Notes under the pieces: model-generated
The model's database searches: none
What the model was told of the DNA's origin: nothing
What the model saw: the letters and a program-made list of their open reading frames with translations, nothing else
Translations under genes and position numbers: made by a program
In this document: piece by piece, positions 1 to 7,661 of the stretch
Numbering within the stretch: position 1 is the stretch's first letter
How the letters are laid out: every line of letters starts with the position of its first letter
DNA from: Microseira sp003486305
Lineage (GTDB): Bacteria; Cyanobacteriota; Cyanobacteriia; Cyanobacteriales; Aerosakkonemataceae
Length of the DNA: 15,992 nt
Reading direction: 5' to 3'
Assembly (NCBI GenBank): GCA_031969655.1
Contig: DALYJX010000185.1
Location: 1-15,992 of the forward strand

Positions 1-5
1 ATCCC

Positions 6-479
<474 letters not shown>

Positions 480-556
480 CGAGCAATATTCCCAATTTAT
501 CTTGATAATCCTACACATCAACATACAGGTATCGTAGGGGCGGGTTTTACCAGTTA

Positions 557-744
557 CTTTTGATAAAAACAAACAATTTAACTAAACCCGCCCCTTACAG
601 CGGCTTGCAGCCGCTTGAGATACAGCGTTTTCGCTTTGTTTGTGTAGCGGCTTTTGATAAAAACAAACAATTTAACTAAACCCGCCCCTTACAGCGGCTT
701 GCAGCCGCTTGAGGTACAGCGTTTTCGCTTTGTTTGTGTAGCGG
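557..744. repeat. Tandem duplication of a 94-bp unit
   Basis: Bases 557-650 are repeated at 651-744 with a single mismatch (A at 620 versus G at 714). Each copy contains the hairpin AGCGGCT-TGC-AGCCGCT and ends in GTTTGTGTAGCGG, which also forms the left arm of the palindrome at 732-771. The near-identity suggests a recent duplication of a dispersed cyanobacterial repeat. Confidence 0.93.
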
Positions 745-771
745 CACCCTTAAGGGTGCCGCTACACAAAC
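732..771. repeat. Perfect 40-bp palindrome
   Basis: Bases 732-751 are the exact reverse complement of 752-771, centred on CCCTTAAGGG. In RNA this would be a very stable hairpin. It lacks a following T tract, so it is not a standard intrinsic terminator. A degenerate relative (GTTTGTATAGCCGCACCC...) occurs at 6561-6595, which shows that it is a dispersed element. Confidence 0.93.
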
Positions 772-859
772 TGTATATGGTTGCGCGAATCGCACCCACC
801 TCACAGTTAATATCCTAAAGCGGCGATAATATTAATAAGCACTCTCAAGGCAAATACCA

Positions 860-1402
860 ATGTTAACCACCACAGAAATATCAAAAGTCTTAACGCTAGA
901 AGACTATATGCTCAATCCCCCCGATAAGACAGAATGGGTAGATGGGCAATTAGTCGAGAAAAACGGCATGGCAGCAAAACAGGGTCGAATTCAATCTAAA
1001 CTCTCCTATTACTGGAGAAGTTTCATGCTTTCCAGCAATCAAGGTGGAGAAGTTTACACCGAAACACCTTGTCGCACAGTAGGGCGCGGGCGTTGTCCTG
1101 ATGTTTCCTACATAACACCAGAACTACTGACACAATTTGGCGTTAATTTTACCGTCCTACCTCAGAGTTTCCCCCTAATTGCTGAGATTGTTTCCCCAAC
1201 AGATCAAGCGGAAGAAGTATTTACAAAAGTCAGAGAATATTTAGAATCAGGCTGTCAAGAAGTTTGGCTAGTTTTTCCTGAAAGTCAGTGGGTTTTAATC
1301 ATCACCCAACAGCAGCAGAGATTGTTTAATTTAGGTGAGGTAGCTAGCACTCAGATTGTTCTCCCAGGTTTTAGCATATCCGTCGATGAATTGTTGGCTT
1401 GA
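860..1402 (+). CDS. Uma2 family protein (putative PD-(D/E)XK nuclease)
   Basis: Uma2 (DUF820) proteins adopt a restriction endonuclease-like fold and are hugely expanded in cyanobacteria; their biological role is not established. This 180-residue copy has the family length. Visible motifs are the N-terminal LEDYMLNPPDKTEWVDGQLVE segment (13-33), RCPDVSYI with Asp81, LIAEIVSPTDQ with Glu109 and Ser-Pro, Lys123 in the EVFTKVREYL helix, and GCQEVWLV. Together Asp81, Glu109 and Lys123 give an intact candidate catalytic set. The ATG at 860 gives the normal N-terminus. It ends 54 bases before the molybdopterin oxidoreductase on the same strand, so co-transcription is possible, but a functional link is not implied because Uma2 genes are scattered throughout these genomes. 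Confidence 0.9.
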   Translation: MLTTTEISKVLTLEDYMLNPPDKTEWVDGQLVEKNGMAAKQGRIQSKLSYYWRSFMLSSNQGGEVYTETPCRTVGRGRCPDVSYITPELLTQFGVNFTVLPQSFPLIAEIVSPTDQAEEVFTKVREYLESGCQEVWLVFPESQWVLIITQQQQRLFNLGEVASTQIVLPGFSISVDELLA

Positions 1403-1456
1403 AAAATTACCGCTTTGGTTGTTAAATCAAAAATCATAGTCTATTGAAATACTGCC

Positions 1457-3802
1457 ATGTTAAAAAAACCTAAAAAAAGCTGGACACCCAAAAACTGGGC
1501 AAGTTGGAAACCCTTCGGCATTGGCGAACAATATCCTAACAATTATTGGGAAGTTTTTCGCGCAATTTGGATGTCGCGGGATAACCTTCCCTATGCGTGG
1601 GAAGTTCTCAACAAGGGTGTGTGCGATGGATGTGCGTTAGGCACAACGGGAATGAAAGATTGGACGACAGATGGCATCCACGTGTGCAATGTGCGTTTGC
1701 GTTTGTTGCGGATGAATACAATGCCAGCATTCGATCCGGCAATTTTAGCAGATGTTTCTCAGTTAAAAGGTAAGCGCAGTGCCGAGTTACGCGATTTGGG
1801 AAGATTGCCTTATCCGATGATACGCCACAGGGGGGAAAAGGGATTTAAACGGGTGAGTTGGGATGAAGCTTTAGATTTGATTTCTAATCGTATCCGCACC
1901 ACCACACCCGACAAACTCAGCTTTTACATCACCAGTCGCGGCACTGTAAATGAAACCTATTATGCCGTGCAAAAAGCAGTCCGGGCAATGGGAACAAATA
2001 ACATCGATAATGCTGCCCGTATCTGTCATTCTCCCAGCACCGCTGCACTTAAAACATCCCTTGGCGTCGCAGCAACAACTTGTTCTTATAAAGATTGGAT
2101 TGGCACAGATTTATTAGTCTTTATTGGCTCAAACGTCGCTAACAATCAGCCAGTTACCGTTAAATATCTCCACTGGGCAAAAAAAGCAGGGACAAAAATA
2201 GTTTGCATCAACAACTACCGCGAACCTGGAATGGAAAGATACTGGGTTCCCTCGCTCGTAGAAAGTGCTTTATTCGGCACTAAATTCGCCGAAGATTTCT
2301 TTTTAGTCAATGTGGGGGGAGATGTTGCCTTTCTCAATGGCACGCTCAAACACTTGATAGAAAATAACTGGATTGACAGTAAATTTATCAGCGATTATAC
2401 CACAGATTTTGACAAATTAAAAGCCGCTCTCGATCATCAATCTTGGGCTGATTTAGAGCGAGTTTCTGGTGCAACGAAAGAAGATATGTATGGCTTCGCC
2501 AAAATGGTCCACGAAGCGCAAAAAGCTGTGTTCGTTTGGAGTATGGGAATTACCCAGCACGAATGCGGCGAAGATAACGTGCGTTCCATCATTAACTTAG
2601 CATTAACTAAAGGATTTGTTGGGCGCGAAGGGTGCGGTTTAATGCCAATTCGGGGACACTCTGGCGTGCAGGGTGGTGCGGAAATGGGATGCTATGCGAC
2701 GGCTTTTCCAGGGGGTAAACCGATAACTGCTGAAAATGCTGCCGAATTGAGTAAGATTTGGGGATTTGATGTTCCTAGTAGCAAGGGATTAATTGCCACA
2801 GAAATGATAGATGCGGCTGATGAAAATAAGCTGGATGTGTTGTTTTCAGTTGGGGGAAATTTCCTCGAAGTATTGCCCGAACCAGATTATGTGGAAGCGG
2901 CATTAAAAAAAGTGCCGTTGCGGGTACATATGGATATTGTTTTATCGAGTCAGATGTTGATTGAACCCGCAGATACAGTCGTTTTACTTCCGGCGACAAC
3001 TCGTTATGAAATTCCTGGGGGAGTAACAGAAACTAGCACCGAACGGCGGGTGATTTTTAGTCCAGAAATACCCGGTCATCGAATTGGCGAAGCGCGTCCG
3101 GAATTGCAAGTGTTTATGGAATTAGCAAGGCGGGTAAAGCCAGAGATTGCTGATAAATTGCATTTCTCTTGTGGGGAAGGAGAGACAGGCAAGATGCCTA
3201 TCCCACAAGATGGTAATCAGACAGGCAAGATGCCTATCCCACAAGATGGTAATCAGACAGGCAAGATGCCTATCCCACAAGAGAGTACAGCAGCAATTCG
3301 CGAAGAAATTGCTTTGGTTAATCCTCAATATGCGGGAATTCAACATTTAAAAGAAGCAGGGGATCAATTCCAATATGGTGGTTCCCATCTCGCTTTTGGT
3401 TGGAATTTTCCTACCCCTGATGGGAAGGCGCATTTTGCCGTTTTGTCTTTGTCGCAGAAGGAATTGCCGGAGGGTTGTTTTTTAGTGACAACGCGACGCG
3501 GGAAGCAATTTAATAGTATGGTGCAAGAAAAGAAAGATGCGATTACAGGTGCTTTTCGAGAAGCGGTGTTGATGAGTCGAGAAGATGCAGAAAAATTGGG
3601 ATTAAAACAGGGAGATGCTGTGGTTTTGAAGAACGATTTAGGGGAATTGCAGGGGAAAGTTTACATTGCTGGTGTGAAACCGGGGAATTTGCAGGTACAC
3701 TGGCCTGAAGGGAATGTATTGTTGGATAAAAAGAAGCGATCGCATATCTCCGGCATACCAGATTACAATGCGATCGCGCATCTGGAAAAAGCCCTGAATT
3801 AA
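1457..3802 (+). CDS. Molybdopterin oxidoreductase, FdhF/YdeP formate dehydrogenase-like alpha subunit
   Basis: A 781-residue cytoplasmic enzyme (no Tat or Sec signal) of the Mo-bis-PGD superfamily. ARICHSPSTAAL places Cys190-His191 where E. coli FDH-H has Sec140-His141 (the Mo ligand and catalytic His). MPIRGHSGVQGGAEMG places Arg399 at the FDH-H catalytic Arg333 position. The C-terminal molybdopterin dinucleotide-binding domain is about residues 670-775. The N-terminal cysteines are C56, C59 and C77 (KGVCDGCALGTTG...HVCNV): the third Cys of the usual C-x2-C-x3-C iron-sulfur pattern is Thr63, so cluster binding is uncertain. A low-complexity insert at about 571-612 carries TGKMPIPQ three times and is probably a surface loop between domains. 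The nearby cytochrome b, OFA transporter and fdhD suggest formate chemistry. No Fe-S beta subunit is visible. The substrate is inferred, as many YdeP-family members are unassigned. The start at 1457 has no obvious ribosome binding site. Confidence 0.9.
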   Translation: MLKKPKKSWTPKNWASWKPFGIGEQYPNNYWEVFRAIWMSRDNLPYAWEVLNKGVCDGCALGTTGMKDWTTDGIHVCNVRLRLLRMNTMPAFDPAILADVSQLKGKRSAELRDLGRLPYPMIRHRGEKGFKRVSWDEALDLISNRIRTTTPDKLSFYITSRGTVNETYYAVQKAVRAMGTNNIDNAARICHSPSTAALKTSLGVAATTCSYKDWIGTDLLVFIGSNVANNQPVTVKYLHWAKKAGTKIVCINNYREPGMERYWVPSLVESALFGTKFAEDFFLVNVGGDVAFLNGTLKHLIENNWIDSKFISDYTTDFDKLKAALDHQSWADLERVSGATKEDMYGFAKMVHEAQKAVFVWSMGITQHECGEDNVRSIINLALTKGFVGREGCGLMPIRGHSGVQGGAEMGCYATAFPGGKPITAENAAELSKIWGFDVPSSKGLIATEMIDAADENKLDVLFSVGGNFLEVLPEPDYVEAALKKVPLRVHMDIVLSSQMLIEPADTVVLLPATTRYEIPGGVTETSTERRVIFSPEIPGHRIGEARPELQVFMELARRVKPEIADKLHFSCGEGETGKMPIPQDGNQTGKMPIPQDGNQTGKMPIPQESTAAIREEIALVNPQYAGIQHLKEAGDQFQYGGSHLAFGWNFPTPDGKAHFAVLSLSQKELPEGCFLVTTRRGKQFNSMVQEKKDAITGAFREAVLMSREDAEKLGLKQGDAVVLKNDLGELQGKVYIAGVKPGNLQVHWPEGNVLLDKKKRSHISGIPDYNAIAHLEKALN
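3167..3285 (+). repeat. In-frame tandem repeat inside the oxidoreductase gene (36-bp unit)
   Basis: The unit starting ACAGGCAAGATGCC and ending GGTAATCAG occurs at 3185-3220 and 3221-3256, with a partial third copy at 3257-3282. It is 12 codons long and reads TGKMPIPQDGNQ. The outer edges CTCTTGTGGGG (3166-3176) and CCCACAAGAG (about 3275-3284) are inverted repeats of each other. The 26-bp core recurs in fdhD with one base difference. Confidence 0.95.
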
Positions 3803-3821
3803 AATACTTGCTCAAAGCTAA

Positions 3822-3839
3822 AACCCGTTAAAACGGGTT
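3822..3839. terminator. Short hairpin after the oxidoreductase gene
   Basis: AACCCGTT-AA-AACGGGTT forms a perfect 8-bp stem 20 bases after the stop codon. No T tract follows, so it may be a weak terminator or an mRNA-stabilising hairpin, not a classical rho-independent terminator. Confidence 0.4.
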
Positions 3840-3862
3840 GTTAGAATTATCCACAATCTAAA

Positions 3863-4378
3863 ATGGTAACAGTTATGGATGCAACAACAAGTCCATCTTC
3901 ACAGATAACCTCCAATCTTTACGAGGAAGATTTCTATGCTTGGACGCAAGAACAGGCTAAACTACTGCGAGAAAGAGTATGGGATAGCTTGGATATTGAA
4001 AATTTAGCCGAGGAGATTGAATCTTTGGGTAAGCAACAACGGCAGGAATTAAGAAATCGTTTGGGCATTCTACTCGGTCATTTACTCAAGTGGGAATTTC
4101 AACCTAGCAAGCGAGCGAAAAGTTGGTTTATAACATTGCGACAACAACGTCGCCGAATTCTTGAGCATTTGAAAGACAATCCCAGCTTAAAACCCTATCT
4201 TCCTGAAGCGTTGGAAAAAGCCTACAAAGATGGACTCGACTTGGCTGTACGCGAAACATCTCTCACTGATGAAGATTTTCCTGATCAGTGTCTTTATACT
4301 ATTGAGCAAGTTTTGGATGCTAGTTTTTTTCCAGGGCAACCTATTGAATCGGGTCATAATTGGGTAGTAGAAGATTGA
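3863..4378 (+). CDS. DUF29 family protein
   Basis: A 171-residue soluble, mostly helical protein. The pattern NLYEEDFYAWTQEQAKLLR (18-36), LDIENLAEEIESLGKQQRQEL (43-63), LLGHLLKWEFQP and RSKSWF-like KRAKSWFITLRQQRRRI, then LPEALEKAYKDGLDLAVRET, is the characteristic DUF29 signature. The molecular function of DUF29 is unknown; it is abundant in cyanobacteria, often near Uma2-type genes. Two in-frame ATGs (3863 and 3875) are possible starts; neither has a clear ribosome binding site. It is followed after 18 bases by a second Uma2 gene on the same strand, which suggests a two-gene unit. Confidence 0.88.
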   Translation: MVTVMDATTSPSSQITSNLYEEDFYAWTQEQAKLLRERVWDSLDIENLAEEIESLGKQQRQELRNRLGILLGHLLKWEFQPSKRAKSWFITLRQQRRRILEHLKDNPSLKPYLPEALEKAYKDGLDLAVRETSLTDEDFPDQCLYTIEQVLDASFFPGQPIESGHNWVVED

Positions 4379-4382
4379 ATTT

Positions 4383-4386
4383 AAGG
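4383..4386 (+). promoter_or_regulatory. Ribosome binding site of the second Uma2 gene
   Basis: AAGG lies ten bases before the ATG at 4397, one of the few recognisable Shine-Dalgarno sequences in the window, and supports that start. Confidence 0.45.
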
Positions 4387-4396
4387 TAGACTTTTT

Positions 4397-5044
4397 ATGG
4401 TCACGCTTCAACTGAGACAACTTGATATTCCTCCTGGGCAGCGACTACTATTGCACGATATTAGCTGGTCGGAATTTGAGGCAATTTTAGCAGAATTGGG
4501 AGAACATCGCGCCGCCCGATTGGCTTATAGTCAACTCACATTGGAGATTCGGATGCCTTTACCAGAACATGAGGTAGACAAAGAACTCATTGGCGACATG
4601 GTAAAGATATTGCTAGAAGAATTAGAAATAGATTGCGAGTGCTTTGGTTCAACTACATTCAAACGAGAGACTAAAAAAGCTGGCGTAGAACCAGATCAAT
4701 GTTTCTATATCCAAAATCATCAAATAATGAGAGGCAAACGGCGGGTAGATTTGAGCGTCGATCCACCTCCAGATTTAGCGATTGAAATTGATGTGACTTC
4801 TAAAACTCAATTGGCAGCTTATGAAGCTTTGCAAGTTCCTGAATTGTGGCGTTATGAAAACAACCGTTTGCAAATCAATGTTCTGTTCGAGGGGCAATAT
4901 GTAGAATCTCAAAATAGTCAGAATTTTCCTGGATTACCGATTATTGAACTGATAAATGAGTTTGTCGCTCAAAGTGTAACAATGGGGAGAAGTCCAACTT
5001 TGAGATTGTTTCGCGATCGCATCAAACAATTGATGGGAGATTAG
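4397..5044 (+). CDS. Uma2 family protein, second subtype
   Basis: A 215-residue Uma2-like protein from a different subgroup than the copy at 860. Visible motifs: Asp100 in AGVEPDQCFYI, Glu130 and Asp132 in DLAIEIDVTSKTQ, and YEALQVPELWRY (142-153), the usual helix after the active site. The spacing between the acidic motif and the YEAL helix is shorter than in the standard E-x-SPS-x(8)-K form; Lys136 of TSK is the only nearby lysine and would have to serve as the catalytic one. Nuclease activity is therefore a family inference. It overlaps nothing, sits 18 bases after the DUF29 gene, and ends 63 bases before the LRR gene. Confidence 0.82.
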   Translation: MVTLQLRQLDIPPGQRLLLHDISWSEFEAILAELGEHRAARLAYSQLTLEIRMPLPEHEVDKELIGDMVKILLEELEIDCECFGSTTFKRETKKAGVEPDQCFYIQNHQIMRGKRRVDLSVDPPPDLAIEIDVTSKTQLAAYEALQVPELWRYENNRLQINVLFEGQYVESQNSQNFPGLPIIELINEFVAQSVTMGRSPTLRLFRDRIKQLMGD

Positions 5045-5048
5045 TGGT

Positions 5049-5094
5049 GATCGCACCCCTTCATCTCCTCCACAAAAGCTGTTGTAAACTCTAT
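5049..5094. repeat. Direct repeat, left copy, flanking the first LRR gene
   Basis: Matches 6395-6440 at 41 of 46 positions by direct comparison, in the same orientation. Both begin GATCGCACCCCTTCATCTCC. The left copy ends 13 bases before the start codon of the LRR gene. Confidence 0.9.
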
Positions 5095-5107
5095 CTCATA
5101 TAAATAT

Positions 5108-6364
5108 ATGTCGCGATCGCAACCAAACCAGCCACCCACCTTCACCAGTTTTGCCGACTATTGTTTGCACTTTGATAGCCTAACAAAAGCGGCGAGACAC
5201 ACAGTTAAGGTGCTGTTAAAGATTGCTGGCACTTCTGATTGTAATGAAGCCGATCGGATACTTTCAAACCTTACTTCCCTGGAACTCTATAACAATCTTT
5301 TAACAGATATTAGTCCACTCTCTACCCTCACCAATCTGACTGAGCTGAGTCTCAATAACAATAAAATAACAGATATTAGTCCACTCTCTACCCTCACCAA
5401 TCTGACTGAGCTGTATCTCTCTAACAATCTTTTAACAGACACCTGTGGACTCTCTACCCTCACCAAGTTGACGTGGCTGAGTCTCGATAACAATAAAATA
5501 ACAGATATTAGTCCACTCTCTACCCTCACCAATCTGACTCAGCTTTATCTCTATACCAATAAAATAACAGATATTAGTCCACTCTCTACCCTCACCAATC
5601 TGACTGAGCTGTATCTCAATTACAATCTTTTAACAGATATTAGTCCACTCTCTACCCTCACCAAGCTGACGAACCTGGTTCTCAATAACAATAAAATAAC
5701 AGATATTAGTCCACTCTCTACCCTCACCAATCTGACTGAGCTGTATCTCGATGACAATCTTTTAACAGATATTAGTCCACTCTCTACCCTCACCAAGTTG
5801 ACGTGGCTGAGTCTCGATAACAATTTTTTAACAGATATTAGTCCACTCTCTACCCTCACCAATCTGACTGAGCTGAGTCTCGATAACAATAAAATAACAG
5901 ATATTAGTCCACTCTCTACCCTCACTAATCTGAATTGGCTGAGTCTCGATAACAATCTTTTAACAGACATCAGTCCATTACAATCGCTCGGCAATCTAAA
6001 TTATGCGTTTATCTACGGTCTTAGTTTGCCCAAAAAATATTTTTTGCCTCAGCATCAGTGGCTTTCCCAATGGGTTTTAGAAGAGGAGAATGCAGAAGTA
6101 CGGCGATTACTAATTCAAACTATTGGCTACGATCGCATTTGCCAAGAGTTACAAGCAATCGAATTAGATGCTTGGCGTGAATACACGCTCTTTAAAATAG
6201 ATATTAATGTCGATGAGGAGCCAATTTATTTATTAAAAATGACATGTCCAAGTACAGGACACATTCACGTTTTGCGCGTTCCACCTGAGATAAATTCGGC
6301 ACGGGAAGCGATTCGCTGGGTGAATTGGGGAATCGATCCGGAAGAATTTGCAGTGGAAACTTGA
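5108..6364 (+). CDS. Leucine-rich repeat protein with DUF6745-like C-terminal domain (11 repeats)
   Basis: A 418-residue protein without signal peptide or membrane segment. Residues 1-52 form a cap (FTSFADYCLHFDSLTKAARHTV, then GTSDCNEADRI). Residues 53-294 are eleven consecutive 22-residue repeats of the internalin/SDS22-like type, consensus TNLTELxLxxNxxTDISPLSTL. Residues 295-418 contain LPKKYF, NAEVRRLLIQTIGYDRI, LRVPPEINSAREAIRWVNWGIDPEEF. This last part resembles my recollection of DUF6745 (NAEVRR...GxDRF...VP...A..WxFG), so the domain name is by recalled motif, not a search. LRR arrays normally bind proteins; the function of the C-terminal domain is unknown. The paralog at 12156 has the same cap and C-terminal domain but five repeats. 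No Shine-Dalgarno sequence is seen; the start is supported by the paralog's matching N-terminus. Direct repeats flank the gene. Confidence 0.9.
   Translation: MSRSQPNQPPTFTSFADYCLHFDSLTKAARHTVKVLLKIAGTSDCNEADRILSNLTSLELYNNLLTDISPLSTLTNLTELSLNNNKITDISPLSTLTNLTELYLSNNLLTDTCGLSTLTKLTWLSLDNNKITDISPLSTLTNLTQLYLYTNKITDISPLSTLTNLTELYLNYNLLTDISPLSTLTKLTNLVLNNNKITDISPLSTLTNLTELYLDDNLLTDISPLSTLTKLTWLSLDNNFLTDISPLSTLTNLTELSLDNNKITDISPLSTLTNLNWLSLDNNLLTDISPLQSLGNLNYAFIYGLSLPKKYFLPQHQWLSQWVLEEENAEVRRLLIQTIGYDRICQELQAIELDAWREYTLFKIDINVDEEPIYLLKMTCPSTGHIHVLRVPPEINSAREAIRWVNWGIDPEEFAVET
5264..5989 (+). repeat. Eleven tandem 66-bp units encoding LRRs
   Basis: Each unit encodes one 22-residue LRR, and long stretches such as ATATTAGTCCACTCTCTACC are identical at DNA level in nearly every unit. 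The third unit is deviant (TDTCGLSTL). Units tend to alternate between an NNK-I form (AATAAAATAACAG) and an NNL-L form (AATCTTTTAACAG). Confidence 0.95.
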
Positions 6365-6394
6365 AATAGTAGCGATCGCATTTTAAAGTTGAGC

Positions 6395-6440
6395 GATCGC
6401 ACCCCTTCATCTCCCCCACAAAAGTTGTTGTAAGCTAGAT
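6395..6440. repeat. Direct repeat, right copy, flanking the first LRR gene
   Basis: Same-orientation partner of 5049-5094 (five mismatches in 46). It starts 30 bases after the stop codon of the LRR gene and includes a HIP1 octamer at its left edge. Confidence 0.9.
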
Positions 6441-6468
6441 AAATAAATCCCCCATCTCACATCTTGCA

Positions 6469-6587
6469 CCTACCCTCGAAGGGTAGGGCTAGACAAACAA
6501 AGCCTGCCTACGCAGGCTTGAAAACCCTTGATTTTCCATCAGTCCGCGCAGGCGGACTTCGTTTGTATAGCCGCACCCTTAAGGGTG
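6469..6587. repeat. Cluster of four perfect short hairpins
   Basis: Four separate stem-loops occur in 119 bases: CCTACCCT-CGA-AGGGTAGG (6469-6487), AAGCCTGC-CTAC-GCAGGCTT (6500-6519), AGTCCGC-GCAG-GCGGACT (6541-6558) and CACCCTT/AAGGGTG (6574-6587). The last is a decayed relative of the 732-771 palindrome. They look like fragments of dispersed palindromic repeats; one or more may end transcription of the LRR gene. Confidence 0.85.
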
Positions 6588-6618
6588 GCGGCGGCTGGTG
6601 CAAGATGTGAGCCATCCC

Positions 6619-6644
6619 AAATCTAAAATCTAAAATCTAAAATC
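6619..6644. repeat. Heptamer array (AAATCTA)n abutting a start codon
   Basis: About three and a half copies of a 7-bp unit run to within two bases of the DUF4058 ATG and occupy the place of a ribosome binding site. It resembles the short tandemly repeated repetitive (STRR) heptamers known in filamentous cyanobacteria. Confidence 0.85.
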
Positions 6645-6646
6645 CT

Positions 6647-7444
6647 ATGCCTTCTCCATTTCCAGGGATGAATCCCTATTTAGAACATCCAGATTTTTGG
6701 TCGGAAGTTCATCATCGGTTAATTACTGCGATCGCGATCGCCATCGCCCCCTCACTCCGTCCTAAATATCGAGTTGCTATCGAAAAACGCACCTATATGA
6801 GCGAAATCGAAGATAGCGTTTTGGTGGGAATTCCCGATGTGGCGGTATACTCGAAGCGAATACAATCTACCAACCAACCCGGAGCGACTGTTGCGCTTGC
6901 TGCTCAAACTGAAGCCATTTCAGTTACAGTCCCTCTACCCGAAGAAGTCCGAGAAAGCTATTTAGCCATTAAAGAAGGGGGAACGGGTACAGTTATTACC
7001 GTTGTCGAACTTATTTCCCCTAAAAATAAACGATCAAAAGAAGGTCGAAAAGCTTATGAGATCAAGCGACAGCAAGTTTTAGGAAGCCCCACTCACTTAG
7101 TAGAAATTGACTTACTCAGAAGTGGGCAACCGATGCGAATTTTAGAAAAAATTCAGTCAGATTATCGCATTTTAATTAGTCGAGGCGAGATCCGTCCCAG
7201 AGCTTATATGTATGCTTTTAGCCTGCGGGATGCAATACCCTCGTTTACTTTACCGCTGCGACCGGGCGATGTCGAACCATTAGTCGAGTTGCAAAATATA
7301 TTAAATGAAGTGTATGACCAAGCATATTTTGATATGGCAATTGATTATAATCTAGACCCCGTACCAAAACTCAAACCAGAGGATGCAAGTTGGGCTTCGG
7401 AATTGTTGCGATCGCAACAATTCCGCAATCCAGTCGAGATGTAG
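6647..7444 (+). CDS. DUF4058 family protein
   Basis: A 265-residue soluble protein with the family's characteristic N-terminus MPSPFPGMNPYLE and FWSEVHHRLI (18-27), a central VTVVELISPKNKR segment (about 122-134, an ELxSPxNK motif reminiscent of nuclease-fold proteins), and the C-terminal VYDQAYFDMAIDYNLDPVP signature. DUF4058 proteins are common in cyanobacteria and have no established function. Two overlapping HIP1 octamers at 6729-6742 encode the AIAIAIA stretch. The start at 6647 fits the conserved N-terminus exactly, although a heptamer array and no Shine-Dalgarno sequence precedes it. The stop is immediately followed by the tandem repeats at 7443. Confidence 0.93.
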   Translation: MPSPFPGMNPYLEHPDFWSEVHHRLITAIAIAIAPSLRPKYRVAIEKRTYMSEIEDSVLVGIPDVAVYSKRIQSTNQPGATVALAAQTEAISVTVPLPEEVRESYLAIKEGGTGTVITVVELISPKNKRSKEGRKAYEIKRQQVLGSPTHLVEIDLLRSGQPMRILEKIQSDYRILISRGEIRPRAYMYAFSLRDAIPSFTLPLRPGDVEPLVELQNILNEVYDQAYFDMAIDYNLDPVPKLKPEDASWASELLRSQQFRNPVEM

Positions 7445-7654
7445 GGGCACGGCATTAACAGTCCTCTGGGTTAAACCAAGATATTTAAGTCGCCGTGCCC
7501 CTACACAATATTCTATGCAGGGGCACGGCATTAACTGTCCTCTGCGTTAAGCCAAAATATTTACTTGCCCTGCCCCTACACAATATTCTATGCAGGGGCA
7601 CGGCATTAACTGTCCTCTGCGTTAAACTAAAATATTTAGTTGCCGTGTCCCTAC
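7443..7654. repeat. Three tandem inverted-repeat units of about 75 bp
   Basis: Copies begin with AGGGGCACGGCATTAAC at 7443, 7519 and 7594 (periods of 76 and 75 bp). Each copy ends with the inverse GCCGTGCCCCTAC or a decayed form of it, so each unit can fold into a long hairpin, and copies are joined by ACAATATTCTATGC. The array begins at the stop codon of the DUF4058 gene and ends seven bases before the next start codon. Confidence 0.94.
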
Positions 7655-7661
7655 TCTAACC

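Larger units (their letters stand above)
480..859. other. Gene-free 380 bp, mostly repeats
   Basis: No coding region was found. From about 535 to 771 it consists of a partial GGGGCGGGTTT element, two tandem 94-bp copies and a 40-bp palindrome (listed separately). The remaining 90 bases before the Uma2 start show no clear Shine-Dalgarno sequence or convincing promoter. Confidence 0.7.

Noticed and set aside
5264..5989. CRISPR-like or non-coding satellite
   Set aside because: The 66-bp period is an exact multiple of three and encodes a regular leucine-rich repeat flanked by conserved protein domains.
5287..5994. Minus-strand open frames of 81 and 124 codons with a repeating VRVESGLISV pattern
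   Set aside because: They are the antisense of the 66-bp LRR units; repetition of the sense strand keeps them open by chance. The same applies to the minus frame at 12309-12632.
7441..7654. CRISPR array
   Set aside because: The three copies are about 75-76 bp, the would-be spacers are themselves repeated, each unit is an inverted repeat, and no cas gene is near.
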